From Aquimarina amphilecti (lineage in GTDB: Bacteria > Bacteroidota > Bacteroidia > Flavobacteriales > Flavobacteriaceae), in NCBI RefSeq assembly GCF_900109375.1, contig NZ_FOAB01000001.1, forward strand, positions 806,001-870,000: a DNA stretch of 64,000 nt. Direction: 5' to 3'. Position 1 is the stretch's first letter, and each line of letters opens with the position of its first letter. Under the pieces are notes generated by a model that made no database searches, was not told the origin of the DNA, and was given only the letters and a program-made list of their open reading frames with translations. Positions 1 through 7,877 of the stretch are shown in pieces. The translations under genes and the position numbers were made by a program.

Positions 1-637
1 TCTTATGGCCTTTAATTACATTAGCCGAAAATAAAACACCATGTTCCTCGAATACGATTACTTCATTCTCTAAACTCCCAAAAACTACCTGACCATCCTT
101 CAGGTTGTATGTTTCACCTGTTGTTTGTAAAGATCTACTTAATCGTATTACAACAGTTTCACATCCCGTTTGTTTTATTAAATGAGGTATGATCCAATTA
201 ATATATGGAAACCAAATATGAGAATATAGTTTTATTACCAAGACACTATCATAAACATCCGCTATAAAACCCGGCATTTGATCATTCTCACCAAACACTA
301 ATCTATAACTATTCGTTTTTGTTTCTAATAATTCTTTCCTAAGATTATAGGCACTTTGGATTCTATCACTGAACCACTCATTATTTATCTGAGCAGCTTT
401 CTTAAATTGAATCAATTTAATCCTAATTGGAGAATAAGGATCGTACAACCCAATCGCTATAATTGTGTTTTTTTTGTTATCATAAATTATAGCCAAATCA
501 CCTGCATTTCCCTGAATACTTTGCTTGACTATGCTATTCTCGAAAACCCAAGGATGTCCCCGTTTTACCATCTTTTCTGCAGAAGGCTTAAGTTTTATTG
601 CTAATCTTTGAGTGTTGATTTCCGGGACAATATTCAT
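1..637 (-). CDS. Class I SAM-dependent rRNA methyltransferase, RlmI-like (3' part outside window)
   Basis: About 212 residues are visible from the ATG at 637 before the gene runs off the left edge. Residues 20-35 (KRGHPWVFENSI) match the N-terminal PUA-type RNA-binding domain of the RlmI/RlmK family. FGENDQMPGFIADVYD at about 116-131 matches the conserved GE-D-xPG-hxxD segment after it. Characterised members methylate cytosine C5 in 23S rRNA in the cytoplasm, using S-adenosylmethionine. The Rossmann-fold catalytic domain lies outside the window, so neither its active-site cysteine nor the exact target base can be checked. A terminator-like hairpin at 689-720 separates it from upstream genes on the same strand. 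Confidence 0.85.
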   Translation of the reverse strand, partial: MNIVPEINTQRLAIKLKPSAEKMVKRGHPWVFENSIVKQSIQGNAGDLAIIYDNKKNTIIAIGLYDPYSPIRIKLIQFKKAAQINNEWFSDRIQSAYNLRKELLETKTNSYRLVFGENDQMPGFIADVYDSVLVIKLYSHIWFPYINWIIPHLIKQTGCETVVIRLSRSLQTTGETYNLKDGQVVFGSLENEVIVFEEHGVLFSANVIKGHK

Positions 638-688
638 AATATGCAAGAATAGTAATATTTTTTAGCATATAGGAGTTATAATAAATAA

Positions 689-720
689 AAACGGGATTGT
701 ATCTGGAAACAATCCCGTTT
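689..720 (-). terminator. Rho-independent terminator
   Basis: A perfect 12-bp stem (689-700 pairs with 709-720) surrounds an 8-nt loop. Read on the minus strand it is followed by a T-rich run just past the stem. It would end transcripts arriving from the lon side before the rRNA methyltransferase gene. Confidence 0.7.
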
Positions 721-971
721 AACCAAAACTTTTCTAGCTAATGAACCTATTGAGGAATCGTCATTTTAGACTGTTATATAGGTGTGACATTTTAACTTAA
801 GGTTTTAAGAGATTTTCATGTGTAATATATATGTTGGTTGACAAAAACATGAATTAATAAAATAAAGTCTGGTTTACATTTTAAAAGTAACACATTTATA
901 CAACTTACAGTTGCGTGTAAACCTCAAAAAAAGTAACCTAAAATAGTCTTATTTACCTTATTAAATTAGAA

Positions 972-1006
972 AAGCGCTCATCCCAAGGAGTATCAGGATA
1001 AACGCT
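972..1006 (-). repeat. Hairpin repeat element, copy 1
   Basis: The core at 979-999 reads CATCCCAAGGAGTATCAGGAT. It shares 18 of 20 aligned bases with a second copy at 1099-1119. Outer AGCG/CGCT and inner ATCC/GGAT arms can pair around a conserved loop. On the minus strand a T-rich stretch follows the stem, so it could act as a terminator, but conservation of the loop suggests more than that. Function unknown. Confidence 0.5.
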
Positions 1007-1089
1007 CAAAAAAATATTGTTCGAACTTGTAATTATTTAGTAAAGTGAATCTCGCTTTTTGATTGTAGTCAAATTAGATACTTTTTCTA

Positions 1090-1128
1090 AAAAGCATCAA
1101 TCCCAAGATGTATCAGGATTAATCCCCT
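1090..1128 (-). repeat. Hairpin repeat element, copy 2
   Basis: The core at 1099-1119 reads AATCCCAAGATGTATCAGGAT and is exactly 120 bp from copy 1. An AATCC/GGATT stem closes around the same loop positions. Sequence after both copies is also loosely alike (AAAATATTGTTCGAACTT versus AAGTATGTATTCAACTT), so this looks like an old tandem duplication of about 120 bp. Confidence 0.5.
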
Positions 1129-1347
1129 CTAAGTATGTATTCAACTTTTTTATCTAATAATAGATTTTGTTGATTTCTCTACTGTTTACATCTATATGAC
1201 GAACATCACTAAATATTGTTACACTAATTTGTTATTATTTTTAATTTTAATTCACTGAAAACTAAAAGAATCCATTGAGATCAAGAGCTACAGCGAATAA
1301 TTATTTTAATAAAAAAATAACTATTAGTTCTAAATGAAAATCAAAGA

Positions 1348-3798
1348 TTATAATTTCTTAGCATTCTTAACCTTACTTTTAGTTAAGGCCAATTCTAAAA
1401 CTTCACTCATTTCTTTAACATAATGAAACTTTAACCCTTTAAGGTATTCTGCTTTTATCTCATCTATATCCCTTTTATTGTCCGCACATAACAATATTTC
1501 TTTTATATGAGCTCTTTTTGCTGCTAAGATTTTTTCTTTAATTCCACCTACAGGTAAAACTTTACCTCTTAAAGTTATCTCACCAGTCATAGCAATACTT
1601 TTCTTTACCTTTCTTTGTGTAAACAATGACACTAAAGAAGTAAGCATAGTAATCCCTGCACTTGGACCATCTTTTGGAGTTGCTCCTTCCGGAACATGAA
1701 TATGAACGTTGTAATTACTAAAAATATCCTGATTAACCCCTAGAATATCCGCATTGGCTTTAATATACTCCATAGCTATTGTTGCAGATTCTTTCATTAC
1801 CTTTCCTAAATTACCTGTAATAGTAAGGCTACCTTTTCCTTTAGAAAGTATGGATTCTATGAATAATATATCTCCTCCTACACTAGTCCAAGCCAATCCT
1901 GTAACCACACCCGCTACTTCATTGTTTTCATATTTATCACGTTCTAATCTAGGAACACCCAAAACCTCTACGACATCATCATTACTTACTTTTACATTAT
2001 ACGACTCCTCCATTGCTATGTTTTTAGCAGCGAATCGTACCATTTTAGCAATTTGTTTTTCTAGTCCACGAACACCAGATTCTCTTGTATATCCTTCTAC
2101 AATTTTTTCTAATTGTACTTTTCCGATTTTTAAATGAGACTTATCAAGTCCGTGCTCCACCAATTGCTTAGGCAATAAATGTTGCTTAGCAATTTCAACT
2201 TTTTCCTCTATCGTATATCCAGTCACATTAATAATTTCCATACGATCTCTTAATGCTGGTTGTATAGTATTAAGGCTATTGGAAGTAGCAATAAACATTA
2301 CTTTAGAAAGATCAAATCCCATTTCTAAAAAATTATCATGGAACTCAGAGTTTTGTTCAGGATCAAGAACTTCTAATAAAGCAGAAGAAGGGTCTCCCTG
2401 ATTCCCAACAGAAAGCTTATCAATTTCATCCAAAACAAATACGGGGTTGCTAGTACCTGCTTTTTTAAGGCTTTGGATAATACGACCAGGCATTGCACCT
2501 ATATAAGTTTTTCTATGTCCTCTAATTTCTGCTTCATCACGTAATCCACCTAATGATATACGCACATATTCTCTTCCTAATGCTTCGGCGATAGATTTTC
2601 CTAACGAAGTCTTACCAACTCCTGGAGGGCCATAAAGACAAAGTATTGGTGATTTCATATCATTCCGAAGTTTTAGAACAGCTAAATACTCTATGATACG
2701 TTTTTTTACTTCATCCAATCCATAATGGTCTCTATCTAAAATTTTCTTTGCACGTTTTAGATCAAATTTATCTTTACTAAACTCATTCCAAGGTAGATCT
2801 AAAAATAGATCCAGATAATTACGTTGAATAGAATATTCAGCAACTTGCGGATTCATACGACGCATTTTGGACAATTCTTTGTCAAAATGTTTCTTTACTT
2901 TTTCATCCCAATTCTTATCCTTACTTCTTGCCTGCATCTCCTCTATCTCATCTTCATGAGATACACCACCTAACTCTTCTTGAATAGTTTTCATCTGTTG
3001 ATGAAGAAAATATTCGCGCTGTTGCTGACTCATGTCATGCTGAACCTTATTTTGTATATCATTTCTAAGTTCCAATTTTTGAAACTCTAAATTCATATAC
3101 TTTAACGTAGCAAGTGCTCTATCCTTAATATTATTTATTTCTAAAATTTTCTGTTTCTCTTCAACAGGTAAATTTAAATTGGAAGAAACAAAATTGATCA
3201 AGAAAGAATTACTCTCAATATTTTTTATTGCAAAAGATGCTTCAGAAGGAATATTAGGGCTTTCTTTTATTATTTCTAAAGCTAATTCCTTTATAGAATC
3301 AATAATAGTGTTAAACTCTTGATTCTCTTTAGAAGGTCTTGTTTCCGGAACTTCTAATACCCTTGCTTTTATATAAGGTTCCTCTTCTAAGATCTCATCT
3401 ATTTTAAATCTCTTTTTACCTTGAAGAATAACTGTTGTATTCCCATCAGGCATCTTAAGAACTCTTAAGATTCGAGCTACTACTCCAATCTTATTTATAT
3501 CCTTCGATGTAGGGTTTTCTACATCTTCTTCTTTTTGAGAAACAACTCCAATTGTTTTATTACCATTATTTGCTTCATTAAGAAGTTTAATTGATTTATC
3601 TCGACCAGCGGTAATTGGAATTACTACTCCTGGAAATAGAACCGTATTTCTCAATGGCAAAATAGGAAGTGTCTCGGGAAGTTCTTCTTTATCTATTTCT
3701 TCTTCATCTTCAGGAGTCATTAAAGGTATTAATTCTGCATCTTCATTTATTCCTTGAAATGACAAACTGTCAAGAGTCGTTAATTTGGATTTCGTCAT
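1348..3798 (-). CDS. lon: ATP-dependent Lon protease (endopeptidase La)
   Basis: 816 residues, full length for bacterial LonA. The N-terminal substrate-binding domain spans about 40-240, followed by a helical linker. The AAA+ ATPase has Walker [10 protein letters not shown] near 390 and Walker B VFVLDEID near 453. The C-terminal protease domain has the catalytic serine in KDGPSAG near 713 and the lysine in GGIKEK near 754, forming the Ser-Lys dyad. It degrades misfolded and regulatory proteins in the cytoplasm. The acidic N-terminal extension (about 20-40) is common in Bacteroidota Lon. It is monocistronic here, with 710 bp of non-coding DNA downstream. The ATG at 3798 is the natural start. 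No heat-shock operator is evident upstream. Confidence 0.98.
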   Translation of the reverse strand: MTKSKLTTLDSLSFQGINEDAELIPLMTPEDEEEIDKEELPETLPILPLRNTVLFPGVVIPITAGRDKSIKLLNEANNGNKTIGVVSQKEEDVENPTSKDINKIGVVARILRVLKMPDGNTTVILQGKKRFKIDEILEEEPYIKARVLEVPETRPSKENQEFNTIIDSIKELALEIIKESPNIPSEASFAIKNIESNSFLINFVSSNLNLPVEEKQKILEINNIKDRALATLKYMNLEFQKLELRNDIQNKVQHDMSQQQREYFLHQQMKTIQEELGGVSHEDEIEEMQARSKDKNWDEKVKKHFDKELSKMRRMNPQVAEYSIQRNYLDLFLDLPWNEFSKDKFDLKRAKKILDRDHYGLDEVKKRIIEYLAVLKLRNDMKSPILCLYGPPGVGKTSLGKSIAEALGREYVRISLGGLRDEAEIRGHRKTYIGAMPGRIIQSLKKAGTSNPVFVLDEIDKLSVGNQGDPSSALLEVLDPEQNSEFHDNFLEMGFDLSKVMFIATSNSLNTIQPALRDRMEIINVTGYTIEEKVEIAKQHLLPKQLVEHGLDKSHLKIGKVQLEKIVEGYTRESGVRGLEKQIAKMVRFAAKNIAMEESYNVKVSNDDVVEVLGVPRLERDKYENNEVAGVVTGLAWTSVGGDILFIESILSKGKGSLTITGNLGKVMKESATIAMEYIKANADILGVNQDIFSNYNVHIHVPEGATPKDGPSAGITMLTSLVSLFTQRKVKKSIAMTGEITLRGKVLPVGGIKEKILAAKRAHIKEILLCADNKRDIDEIKAEYLKGLKFHYVKEMSEVLELALTKSKVKNAKKL

Positions 3799-3968
3799 AA
3801 GTATATATACAAAGTCATTTTGTCATCTAAGCAAAAGGACATTTTTTAAAAGTTTATTAAATCTAATTACAGAACCGATAACACTTACAAAATAAGGCAT
3901 TTGTATCTGATTCTACTTAAATAAGTCAATTGTTATGCCACAAACTTCAAAAAAAACATTTTTAAAAC

Positions 3969-4000
3969 TGTAACAAAAAAGATCTATCTATATCTTTATA
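3969..4000 (+). promoter_or_regulatory. Candidate ECF-type (autoregulated) promoter
   Basis: TGTAACAAAAAA at 3969-3980 is followed by a pyrimidine/AT-rich CTATCTATATCTTTATA at 3984-4000, about 20 bp before the sigma gene. TGTAAC-type upstream boxes are, as I recall, common before Bacteroidota ECF sigma genes. TATCTTTA at 3991-3998 differs from the housekeeping -7 box in one position, so either holoenzyme is possible. Confidence 0.3.
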
Positions 4001-4018
4001 TAAAGTAAACTGAAATTT

Positions 4019-4570
4019 TTGACACTAACCAAACTAAATACCGAGCAACTCATAGAAAGATGCCGTAGACAAGATCAAGGTGCGCAGATGGAAATTTATA
4101 ATAGATACTATAAAGCTATGTACAATACAGCTTATAGAATTATAAAAAACTCTGCAGAAGCTGAAGATGTTATGCAAGAAGCTTTCTTAACGGCATTTAC
4201 TAAATTATCAATGTTAGAAGATAGCAGTGTGTTTGGATCTTGGTTAAAAAGAATAGTTATTAATTCTAGCCTTACAATATCTCGTAAGCGTAATATATAC
4301 GGCGAAGTCCCTTTAGAAACCGTAGAATATGCACTTACAGATGAAACAGAAGGGATTGTAAGAGAAGATTTAACTAGTCTTAAGGCAAATGCAGTTTTAA
4401 ATACATTAAAAGAGTTAAAAGAAAGCTATAGCACTGCATTATCATTACACTTAATCGAGGGATATGATTATGAAGAGATTTGCGAAATTTTAAACATATC
4501 ATACTCTAATTGTCGTACACTCATTTCTCGCGCGAAAGAAAGTTTACGTAAAAAATTATTAGTTACATGA
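4019..4570 (+). CDS. ECF-family RNA polymerase sigma factor
   Basis: 183 residues, normal size for an ECF sigma factor. Region 2 (about 25-60) contains AMYNTAYRIIKNSAEAEDVMQEAF, including the typical D-x-x-Q core-binding helix. Region 4 (about 125-180) has a helix-turn-helix, GYDYEEICEILNISYSNCRTLISRAK. The reading frame starts at a TTG at 4019. The next ATG lies inside region 2, so TTG is preferred. It overlaps the following membrane-protein gene by 4 bp (ATGA), the usual layout for a sigma factor and its membrane-bound regulator. It probably directs transcription of this four-gene operon in response to an envelope signal; the signal cannot be read from sequence. Confidence 0.92.
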   Translation: MTLTKLNTEQLIERCRRQDQGAQMEIYNRYYKAMYNTAYRIIKNSAEAEDVMQEAFLTAFTKLSMLEDSSVFGSWLKRIVINSSLTISRKRNIYGEVPLETVEYALTDETEGIVREDLTSLKANAVLNTLKELKESYSTALSLHLIEGYDYEEICEILNISYSNCRTLISRAKESLRKKLLVT

Positions 4571-5130
4571 AAAAGGAAGATGAAATAGACAAATTATTTG
4601 AACGAATGGAAAATCAACTTGATGTATTTGAACCATCAACTGATCACAAAGTACATTTTTTAGAAAAATTGCAGAAGCAAAATAAAGTTGTGTCTCTAAA
4701 ACCTAAGAAGAGAAATTGGATAAAACCATTAGCCATTGCTGCTTCTATAGCGATATTGATAGGTACAATATCAATAGCTCCTATATTAAATACTAATAAG
4801 GAAGCCGATTTAGCAAGTGTATCTCCTCAAATGGAGAATACGCAGAATTTCTTTACGGTTGCAATAAAAACACAACTAGAAGAAATTAACAAAAATTCAT
4901 CGGCAGAAACAACTGAATTAGTTACAGATGCAATGAAGCAATTAGACAAATTAGAATCTAGTTATGAAGATCTAAAAAAAGATCTAGTAGAAAGTAGTAA
5001 TGATAAAAGAGTAATCAGCGCGATGATTAAGAATTTTCAGAAACGTGCTACTTTACTAGAAGAAGTATTAGACAAAATTAACAACATCAACAAATTAAAA
5101 TTAACAGAAAATGAAACCAATATACTATAA
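4567..5130 (+). CDS. Single-pass membrane protein, likely anti-sigma partner
   Basis: 187 residues. A charged cytoplasmic N-terminus (1-50) is followed by one membrane segment at about 52-72 (IKPLAIAASIAILIGTISIA). The rest is a mainly helical, Lys/Glu-rich extracytoplasmic part, probably coiled coil (about 100-180). The start overlaps the sigma gene stop, and its 3' end overlaps the next gene by 20 bp, so the three are translationally coupled. Position and topology suggest that it holds the sigma factor at the inner membrane. No zinc-binding anti-sigma HxxxCxxC motif is present, so the assignment rests on context. Confidence 0.6.
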   Translation: MKKEDEIDKLFERMENQLDVFEPSTDHKVHFLEKLQKQNKVVSLKPKKRNWIKPLAIAASIAILIGTISIAPILNTNKEADLASVSPQMENTQNFFTVAIKTQLEEINKNSSAETTELVTDAMKQLDKLESSYEDLKKDLVESSNDKRVISAMIKNFQKRATLLEEVLDKINNINKLKLTENETNIL

Positions 5131-6211
5131 AATAATATGCTTACTATTCCTTATACCTGCTATTTCTTTGGGCAATGGTGATCTTAGTAAGAAAGGAAAA
5201 TATACCAAAGAGAAATCTCTGAAAAAAGAATTTCCTGTTAGCAGTAATGCGTTATTAAAAATAAGTAACGATTATGGAAATCTGGATATTACTTCTTGGG
5301 ATCAGAATAAAATAGTAATGGAAATTAATATAAAAGTTAATGGAAATGATGAAGAAAAAGTAATTGAAAAACTTGAAAGTATAGGTGTTGATTTTGATGC
5401 ATCTTCGCAGGTAGTTAGCGCTAGGACAACATTTGATAAAGATGGGAAATCATGGTGGTCAAAATTCTCTGATAGTTGGGGTGGAAATAATCTGAAATTG
5501 GAAATCAATTATACAGTAAAAGTTCCAGCTACAAACAACGTAGATCTAAGTAATGACTATGGAAGTATTACTCTTGATAAAACCAAAGGAAATGCAAAAA
5601 TAAGTTGTGACTATGGTCAAGTCATTCTTGGAGAACTATTAGGAGAAGATAACTACATTGGCATCGACTACACCAATAATAGTACTATAAAATATATGAA
5701 AAATGGAAAAATTAATGCTGACTATTCCGATTTTACCTTAGAAATGGGAGGTGAAATTTTACTCAATGCAGATTACACAAAATCAAAAATCAAAAACGTT
5801 AAAGAACTTAATTACAACTGTGATTATGGAAGTTTAAAGGTGGAAAATGCAGGTGTATTTAAAGGAAATGGTGATTACTTGGATACCAACATTGGTAGTA
5901 TTAGTAATAGCGTAACCATTAATTCTGATTACGGGTCCATAGATATTAAAAACTTAGAATCTACAACTAATAATGTAAATATTAGAACTGATTATACCAG
6001 TGTAGGTATTGGGTATGATTCTAATCTAAATTTTGATTTTGTTATCAAAACTTCGTATGGAGGAATTAATCTTGATGACAGTATTAATGTAATGAAAAAG
6101 AATAAAGAAAACTCTAGTAAAGATTATAGAGGATATCACGGAGAAAAAAACAGTGGAAATTCTATCGATATTTCTACCAGTTATGGTGGAGTGAAACTAA
6201 GAAAAAATTAA
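5111..6211 (+). CDS. Exported repeat protein, DUF4097-like beta-solenoid
   Basis: 366 residues with a Sec signal peptide (1-22, KIICLLFLIPAISLGNG). The mature part carries about eleven irregular repeats built on an aromatic-glycine core: NDYGNLDI, NDYGSITL, CDYGQVIL, NADYSDFTL, CDYGSLKV, SDYGSIDI, TSYGGINL and TSYGGVKL. Period is about 20-30 residues. This is the pattern of adhesin-like right-handed solenoids (DUF4097 and relatives). It starts inside the end of the preceding gene and is followed 20 bp later by a head-GIN protein. It probably sits in the periplasm or on the surface as a structural or sensing component of the envelope-stress response. Its ligand is unknown. Confidence 0.7.
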   Translation: MKPIYYKIICLLFLIPAISLGNGDLSKKGKYTKEKSLKKEFPVSSNALLKISNDYGNLDITSWDQNKIVMEINIKVNGNDEEKVIEKLESIGVDFDASSQVVSARTTFDKDGKSWWSKFSDSWGGNNLKLEINYTVKVPATNNVDLSNDYGSITLDKTKGNAKISCDYGQVILGELLGEDNYIGIDYTNNSTIKYMKNGKINADYSDFTLEMGGEILLNADYTKSKIKNVKELNYNCDYGSLKVENAGVFKGNGDYLDTNIGSISNSVTINSDYGSIDIKNLESTTNNVNIRTDYTSVGIGYDSNLNFDFVIKTSYGGINLDDSINVMKKNKENSSKDYRGYHGEKNSGNSIDISTSYGGVKLRKN

Positions 6212-6230
6212 TTCAAACATTCAATCAATT

Positions 6231-6965
6231 ATGAGAACAGTAACAATCATTTTAGCCTTAGCATTATCTAGTATTACGTCAGTAAATGCACAATGGTGGG
6301 GAAAAGGCAAGAAAATAGAAGGTAATGGTAATGTGGTCACCAAAACAAGGAATCTTTCAAGTTATGATCAGATAAAGCTAAAAGGTAGTCTAGATGTAGC
6401 ATTAGTTTCTGGAACAGAAGGAAATATTAAAATAGAAGCTGAAAGTAATTTAATTCCACACGTAATGACCGAAGTTGATGGTGATGTTTTAAAAATCTAT
6501 GTGGAAAAAGAATATTATTTAAAGCCAAGTAGAAATAAAATAATACTAATAACAGTACCTTTTAAAGATATCTCTAAGGTAAGTTTATCTGGATCAGGTG
6601 ACATCTATTCTAAAGACATTATCAAAGCTGAATCTTTTGAAACCAGAGTATCTGGATCAGGAGATGTTGGTTTAGAAGTACAAGCTAAGGAATTAGAAGG
6701 GTCTGTTTCCGGTAGTGGCGATTTAACATTAAAAGGCTCTGCAGAAAACTTAGAATTAAACGTGACTGGTTCTGGAGATGTAAGAGCCTATGATTTAAAA
6801 GCAAAAAATGTAGATGCATCTGTAACAGGTTCTGGAGACATAAAACTAACATCAACTCATTTTCTAAAAGCTCGTGTAACGGGATCTGGAGATATTGATT
6901 ATCAAGGGAATCCAGAAAAAGAAGACAAAAAAGTTTCAGGGTCTGGAGATATTACTAGACATTAA
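6231..6965 (+). CDS. Head-GIN domain (DUF2807) exported protein
   Basis: 244 residues with a signal peptide ending near SVNA-QWW (about 20). Seven nearly identical S/T-G-S-G-D turns (VSGSGDIYS, VSGSGDVGL, VSGSGDLTL, VTGSGDVRA, VTGSGDIKL, VTGSGDIDY, VSGSGDITR) are spaced at 18-25 residues through the C-terminal two thirds. This is the signature of the DUF2807 'putative auto-transporter adhesin, head GIN' family, a beta-solenoid. There is no T9SS C-terminal domain. It is the last gene of the sigma operon and is followed by a hairpin terminator. Role unknown; envelope localisation is inferred from the signal peptide. Confidence 0.85.
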   Translation: MRTVTIILALALSSITSVNAQWWGKGKKIEGNGNVVTKTRNLSSYDQIKLKGSLDVALVSGTEGNIKIEAESNLIPHVMTEVDGDVLKIYVEKEYYLKPSRNKIILITVPFKDISKVSLSGSGDIYSKDIIKAESFETRVSGSGDVGLEVQAKELEGSVSGSGDLTLKGSAENLELNVTGSGDVRAYDLKAKNVDASVTGSGDIKLTSTHFLKARVTGSGDIDYQGNPEKEDKKVSGSGDITRH

Positions 6966-6990
6966 AAAGAAGCATATTTCAATAATCCGA

Positions 6991-7030
6991 AAACTGTTTA
7001 AGAGGTTTTACTTCCTAGGCAGTTTTTTTT
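6991..7030 (+). terminator. Rho-independent terminator of the sigma operon
   Basis: AAACTG (6991-6996) pairs with CAGTTT (7020-7025), with an inner AGG/CCT pairing. A run of eight T residues ends at 7030. It lies 26 bp after the head-GIN gene. Confidence 0.7.
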
Positions 7031-7045
7031 ACGTCTAATAATCTT

Positions 7046-7053
7046 TACTTTTG
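7046..7053 (+). promoter_or_regulatory. Candidate -7 promoter box for the CpsB-like gene
   Basis: TACTTTTG matches the Bacteroidota housekeeping -7 consensus TAnnTTTG exactly. A T-run about 20 bp upstream takes the place of the -33 TTTG box, which is weak. The leader would be about 85 nt. Confidence 0.45.
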
Positions 7054-7142
7054 TAAGTAACTTGATGTAAGCTATTAAGGGATACTTACATCTCAGATTA
7101 AAGTATATTACTTTAATTAACCCCAAAACAAGAACGAACACG

Positions 7143-7877
7143 TTGCATTTTTTATCAAAGAAAGAGATTCATCTTAAAGAAATCATTCCGCAAGGTTATG
7201 TAGATATACACTCCCATTTATTACCTAACATAGATGATGGAGTCAAAACGGTATATCAATCTGCCTACATCATTGAACAGTTTACTAACTTAGGAGTAAA
7301 AAAAATTATAACCACACCGCATGTTATGCAAGAGGTGTGGCCAAATACCACAGAAACAATAAAAAGCAAACATCTCGAAATGGAACGGATTTTATCTTCG
7401 TTAGATATCGATGTTGTTTTAGAAGCTAGTGCAGAGTACATGCTAGATGATTTATTCTACAAAAGAATAAAAGAAAAAGATATCATTGCCTTATATGAAA
7501 AATATGTATTGGTTGAAATGTCCACTTTTAGTGCTCCTATTAATTTAAATGAACTTCTTTTCGAAATCAAACTAGCAGGGTTCTCCCCCATTTTAGCACA
7601 TCCAGAACGTTATTCTTTTTATCAGGATCATATGGAGAAGTACACTGAATTAAAGGAATCTGGTTTTTTATTTCAACTTAATTTACTTTCAATTTCTGGA
7701 TTTTATGGAGAAAAAGTCAAGGATAAAGCTATAAAATTACTTACGGAAGGTTTTTATGATTTTGCCGGGTCTGATGTTCACAATTATCATCAGTTCGCAA
7801 TTCTTGAAAAAGGTTTTTTACCAAAAAATGCCGATAAAATATCGGCATTAATGAAAAAGAATCTCTCTTTTAGTTAG
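7143..7877 (+). CDS. CpsB/YwqE-type tyrosine-protein phosphatase (PHP domain)
   Basis: 244 residues. The metal-binding motif VDIHSHLLPNIDDG starts near residue 20. Further ligands are in TTPHVM (about 57-62), the HPERY segment and the final GSDVHNYH. These are the signatures of manganese-dependent PHP phosphatases such as CpsB and YwqE, which remove phosphate from tyrosine-rich tails of polysaccharide co-polymerase kinases. Its stop overlaps the stop of the Wzc-like kinase on the other strand by 4 bp, so the natural substrate is encoded next door. The start is a TTG at 7143, which leaves the usual short N-terminus before the PHP motif. The opposite transcription direction implies that kinase and phosphatase can be expressed separately. 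Confidence 0.9.
   Translation: MHFLSKKEIHLKEIIPQGYVDIHSHLLPNIDDGVKTVYQSAYIIEQFTNLGVKKIITTPHVMQEVWPNTTETIKSKHLEMERILSSLDIDVVLEASAEYMLDDLFYKRIKEKDIIALYEKYVLVEMSTFSAPINLNELLFEIKLAGFSPILAHPERYSFYQDHMEKYTELKESGFLFQLNLLSISGFYGEKVKDKAIKLLTEGFYDFAGSDVHNYHQFAILEKGFLPKNADKISALMKKNLSFS

Larger units (their letters stand above)
638..1347. other. Non-coding gap between lon and the rRNA methyltransferase
   Basis: This 710 bp AT-rich stretch has no ORF I can support. It holds a minus-strand terminator-like hairpin near the methyltransferase and two related hairpin elements 120 bp apart, listed separately. Both flanking genes are on the minus strand, so it is the 3' side of lon and the 5' side of the methyltransferase. 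No clear promoter for the methyltransferase is visible to me. Confidence 0.6.

Noticed and set aside
356-604. 82-aa plus-strand frame at the left edge
   Set aside because: The minus strand here encodes a recognisable RlmI-like N-terminus; this is its shadow.
1754-2137. 127-aa plus-strand frame inside lon
   Set aside because: It lies fully within the lon protease domain on the opposite strand.
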